Assembly: GCA_913061415.1 (NCBI GenBank)
Contig: CAJXUD010000003.1
Span: forward strand, 186,001 to 250,000
Reading direction: 5' to 3'
Length of the DNA stretch: 64,000 nucleotides
Origin: an uncultured Oleispira sp.
Lineage (GTDB): Bacteria > Pseudomonadota > Gammaproteobacteria > Pseudomonadales > Oceanobacteraceae
In this document: positions 61,759 through 64,000 of the stretch, one piece after another
How the letters are laid out: each line of letters opens with the position of its first letter
Position numbering within the stretch: position 1 is the stretch's first letter
Program-made: the position numbers and the translations under genes
The notes under the pieces: model-generated
Databases searched by the model: none
Seen by the model: only the letters and a program-made list of their open reading frames with translations
What the model was told of the DNA's origin: nothing

Positions 61759-61901
61759 ACAATTCGAAAAATTTCGCTACTTCATAATTTTTTGACGACT
61801 AATACTGACTATCATCGACCGCAAGGTTTACTTTTAGAGCGTTATCAGTAGGATGTTGCCGAAAGCTAAATTCCAATCATAAAAAATAGCACTCACATTT
61901 C

Positions 61902-62969
61902 ATGAACAGCCTAAGTCACAATAATGCTCAGCGCCCATTACAAACAGCGCTAGGAAATGCCGTAAACCGCTATTTCCAAGAAAATAATATAGCAAAGACA
62001 GGAAATACCGAACTCTATCGTAAAGCCGCTATTATCTTGTTTATGCACATTATCTCCTTTGCTTGCTTCTTCCTGCTAGCAGAACCTTATACGTGGCTAG
62101 CATGGGCCTTTCATGGTTTCACCACTGCGTTGATCGGTTTTAACATCATGCACGACGGTGCCCATGGTAGTTTCACTAAAAATAAAACCATTAATTCAAT
62201 TGCAGCCCATACATTCAACGCAATAGGCAGCAATGCATTTTATTGGAAACAAAAACACAATTTAAACCATCATCCGTATACCAACGTCGCCAGTGCCGAT
62301 GAAGATATTGAAGCCTTTGGTTTATTACGCATGAGCCCTGACAAACCTCGCTATTGGTTTCATCGCTGGCAGCACATTTATGTGTGGGCGCTGTACCCCC
62401 TTACTAGCTTGTTTTGGTTTTTTGTATTGGACTTTCTCGCCTACTTTAATCAAAAAATCAGTGAGCAAGATTTCTCACAAAAGTACCAAACAAAAGACTC
62501 GATTGTTTTTTGGCTGAGCAAAGTTTTTTACATCAGCCTTTACCTCATTATTCCTAGCTACTTTTTAGGTTGGCAGACCGTTCTTATCGGTTTTTTATGT
62601 TTACATGCCGTCATGGGGGTTTTATTTGCAGTGGTATTTCAACTGGCTCACGTGGTTGATAAAACAGAATTTCCTCAACCAGACGAGCACGGCAACCTGC
62701 CTTATGAATGGGCCGCGCATCAACTGGCGACGACTGCTGATTTTGCACCTAACAGTAAATTAACGACTTGGTGCGTAGGCGGCTTAAATTTTCAGGTTGA
62801 GCATCACCTGTTCCCTAGAATTAGCCATACTCACTACCCTAAATTGCATAAGATCGTGCGCGAAGTCTGCGCGGAGAATGATGTTCTTCACCGTCAATAT
62901 TCAACCGTTCGCGAAGCCATTTTAGGGCATATCAAACATTTAAAAGAAATGGGCCGCGCGTCGTCTTAA
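61902..62969 (+). CDS. Fatty acid desaturase (membrane di-iron, acyl-lipid/acyl-CoA type)
   Basis: A 355-residue membrane desaturase. Three histidine boxes are intact: MHDGAHGSFTKN (HX3H), KHNLNHHPYTN (HX2HH) and FQVEHHLFPRISH (QVEHH). The QVEHH third box and the NxxAHxxxHHPYTN pattern place it near Delta-5/6 front-end desaturases, though no cytochrome b5 domain is fused. Four hydrophobic helices surround the boxes. It probably introduces a double bond in membrane lipids, relevant to cold adaptation; position and substrate are not evident. Confidence 0.9.
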   Translation: MNSLSHNNAQRPLQTALGNAVNRYFQENNIAKTGNTELYRKAAIILFMHIISFACFFLLAEPYTWLAWAFHGFTTALIGFNIMHDGAHGSFTKNKTINSIAAHTFNAIGSNAFYWKQKHNLNHHPYTNVASADEDIEAFGLLRMSPDKPRYWFHRWQHIYVWALYPLTSLFWFFVLDFLAYFNQKISEQDFSQKYQTKDSIVFWLSKVFYISLYLIIPSYFLGWQTVLIGFLCLHAVMGVLFAVVFQLAHVVDKTEFPQPDEHGNLPYEWAAHQLATTADFAPNSKLTTWCVGGLNFQVEHHLFPRISHTHYPKLHKIVREVCAENDVLHRQYSTVREAILGHIKHLKEMGRASS

Positions 62970-63065
62970 GTGCGGCGCAGCTAATTCTTTTTAAGCCGAG
63001 TATTGATAAGCCACGCCAAGCAGATTATCTTAGCGCCCATTTATTCAAACCCTAGGTAGCTGTTT

Positions 63066-63551
63066 ATGGAATATCCGCAATTTTTAGTGATTGACGCTAG
63101 TTCTTACGAGCTAGACGGACACCCCATCGCAATTGCCTGGTCGTTAACAGACGGCACGATTAAAAGCACACTGATTCAGCCAGAAGAAAGTTGGCACGAA
63201 TGGGATGCCGGCTTAGAAGATCTGCACGGCATAACGCAAGAAATATTAATTCAGTCGGGCGAACCCGTTTGGGAAGCCGTAAAAGAGTTTGAGTTTGACT
63301 GCGAAAATTCCTATTACCTAGTACAAGACTCAGAACGTACGATGGAACTGCTAGAACGCATGTACGACGCCTACGATAAAGAACCCGGCGCCGACTTAAT
63401 AGGCATGCACGAATGGCATCCTAGCGAAACTGAAGAGCGCTATCAGCTGATGGAAGACCTTCGCAGCGATCTAGAACTAAACCCTCACCGCTGTGAAGAC
63501 AACGTTCGCCTCATGCTGGAAATGTGGGTTCGCGTGAACGCTGCGCATTAG
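63066..63551 (+). CDS. Exonuclease-fold protein lacking the motif I glutamate
   Basis: A 161-residue cytoplasmic protein. FLVIDASSYELDGHPIAIAWSL aligns with motif I of DEDDh exonucleases, but D-x-E is D10-A-S12, so the second metal ligand is missing. LEDLHGITQEIL (substrate loop), YYLVQDSERTMELL (motif II Asp) and NPHRCEDNVRLML (motif III H-x3-D) appear conserved. Acidic overall. It could be an inactive exonuclease-fold adaptor, or the alignment is wrong and this is another RNase H-like family. It converges with hda, 5 nt apart. Confidence 0.6.
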   Translation: MEYPQFLVIDASSYELDGHPIAIAWSLTDGTIKSTLIQPEESWHEWDAGLEDLHGITQEILIQSGEPVWEAVKEFEFDCENSYYLVQDSERTMELLERMYDAYDKEPGADLIGMHEWHPSETEERYQLMEDLRSDLELNPHRCEDNVRLMLEMWVRVNAAH

Positions 63552-63556
63552 ATTTA

Positions 63557-64000
63557 TTACCAATCCATCAATTCTTTCACAAACGGCTTAGTAAGCTTAC
63601 GCTGAGCCGATAGTGACGCCTGATCAAGATCTGATAACAAATCAAACAACCCAGCCATATCTCGAGGACCGCGGGTTAAAATATAACGCGCAACCTCTTC
63701 ACTCATATTCAAACCCCGAACACGAGCACGCAATAGCAGCGCTTTTAATTTATCTTCATCTTCTAACGCTTCCAGCTGATAGGTAATGCCCCAGCTTAAG
63801 CGCGACGTTAAATCAGGCAGTAAAATACCGTTATTTCGCGGGCCGTCTTTTGCGGCAACCAGCATGCAGGTTCCGGTATCACGCAAGCGATTAAATAAAT
63901 GAAATAACGCTTCTTCCCACTCAGGCTTACCCGCTATTGCTTCAATATTATCCAAAGCAACCAACTGCAAAACTTCCAAATCTTCAAATACTGAAGGGTC
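63557..64000 (-). CDS. hda: DnaA regulatory inactivator Hda (partial, N-terminus outside window)
   Basis: The visible 148 codons are the C-terminal part of an AAA+ ATPase: DIEAIAGKPEWEEALFHLFNRLRDTGTCMLVAAKDGPRNNGILLPDLTSRLSWGITYQLEAL with the DnaA-like Walker B/box VI region and the sensor 1 and arginine-finger segments (DLTSRLSWG), then MSEEVARYILTRGPRDMAGLFDLLSDLDQASLSAQRKLTKPFVKELM, the Hda end. Hda acts with the DNA polymerase clamp to make DnaA hydrolyse ATP, limiting re-initiation. The N-terminal clamp-binding motif is beyond the window. Confidence 0.95.
   Translation of the reverse strand, partial: DPSVFEDLEVLQLVALDNIEAIAGKPEWEEALFHLFNRLRDTGTCMLVAAKDGPRNNGILLPDLTSRLSWGITYQLEALEDEDKLKALLLRARVRGLNMSEEVARYILTRGPRDMAGLFDLLSDLDQASLSAQRKLTKPFVKELMDW

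Overview
The window reads as a chromosomal segment of a marine, heterotrophic gammaproteobacterium of the Oceanospirillales type (Oleispira, Bermanella or Thalassolituus-like). This is inference from gene content: a fadD/fadE/fadI/long-FabG fatty-acid set, a DUF1329 outer-membrane-associated protein, BCCT transporter, OmpW, PldA, acyl desaturase, Hda, TrmO, QueC/QueE, ArfB, and an AT-leaning base composition. No prophage, CRISPR array, plasmid function or rRNA is visible. Genes are dense, in short operons on both strands; both ends of the window cut a gene (yegD-like Hsp70 at the left, hda at the right).

Layout. 0-3.8 kb: Hsp70-like protein, a GDT1-type cation exporter overlapping purC, and an SDR. 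3.9-7.1 kb: an IS200-like/RAYT transposase flanked by two inverted pairs of a REP-like element, with three more copies between tpm and a sterol-desaturase-family gene; trmO sits between. 7.1-11.6 kb: di-iron hydroxylase, OmpW behind a perfect FNR/ANR box, a carotenoid-biosynthesis-like membrane protein, and a FAD dehydrogenase. 11.7-16.7 kb: a redox/aldehyde cluster (GST, MDR reductase, YqhD-type alcohol dehydrogenase, DJ-1/PfpI protein) with a divergent LysR regulator. 16.8-24.5 kb: arfB, a large secreted DUF2341/PA14 protein, a cNMP-binding protein, a PAP2-methyltransferase pair, DUF3010 and argG. 24.7-28.8 kb: queC-queE, a secreted-type MBL hydrolase, and a GST/TetR divergent pair with a palindromic operator candidate. 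28.9-32.2 kb: a tightly overlapped three-gene operon (PLP fold-III enzyme, DUF819 transporter, SDR). 32.3-39.1 kb: thiolase divergent from a long FabG, a frameshifted periplasmic binding protein next to a membrane diguanylate cyclase, and TatD. 39.2-45.6 kb: secreted nuclease, ATP-NAD-kinase-like protein, PldA, short FolK-like and FolM, acyltransferase. 45.8-51.9 kb: initiator tRNA-Met, AraC regulator, methyltransferase-lytic transglycosylase pair, DUF1329, TatD2-msrA. 52-64 kb: acyl-CoA dehydrogenase, BCCT, exonuclease with CBS/nucleotidyltransferase protein, fadD divergent from an AraC regulator, desaturase, a degenerate exonuclease-fold protein, hda.

The most unusual signal is not a gene. 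About twenty short tandem arrays (mostly 13-17 bp units, 2-5 copies) occur in these 64 kb, and at least a dozen are built from the last codons plus the stop codon of a gene, so that the stop codon is duplicated downstream (for example yqhD, argG, queE, the thiolase, the NAD-kinase-like gene, BCCT). Two further arrays lie inside coding sequence just before a stop, and both have a 15-bp, frame-preserving period. I know of no named system matching this; it is the leading candidate for something undescribed. Second in interest are the RAYT/REP unit, the binding-protein/diguanylate-cyclase pair and the PLP-DUF819-SDR operon.
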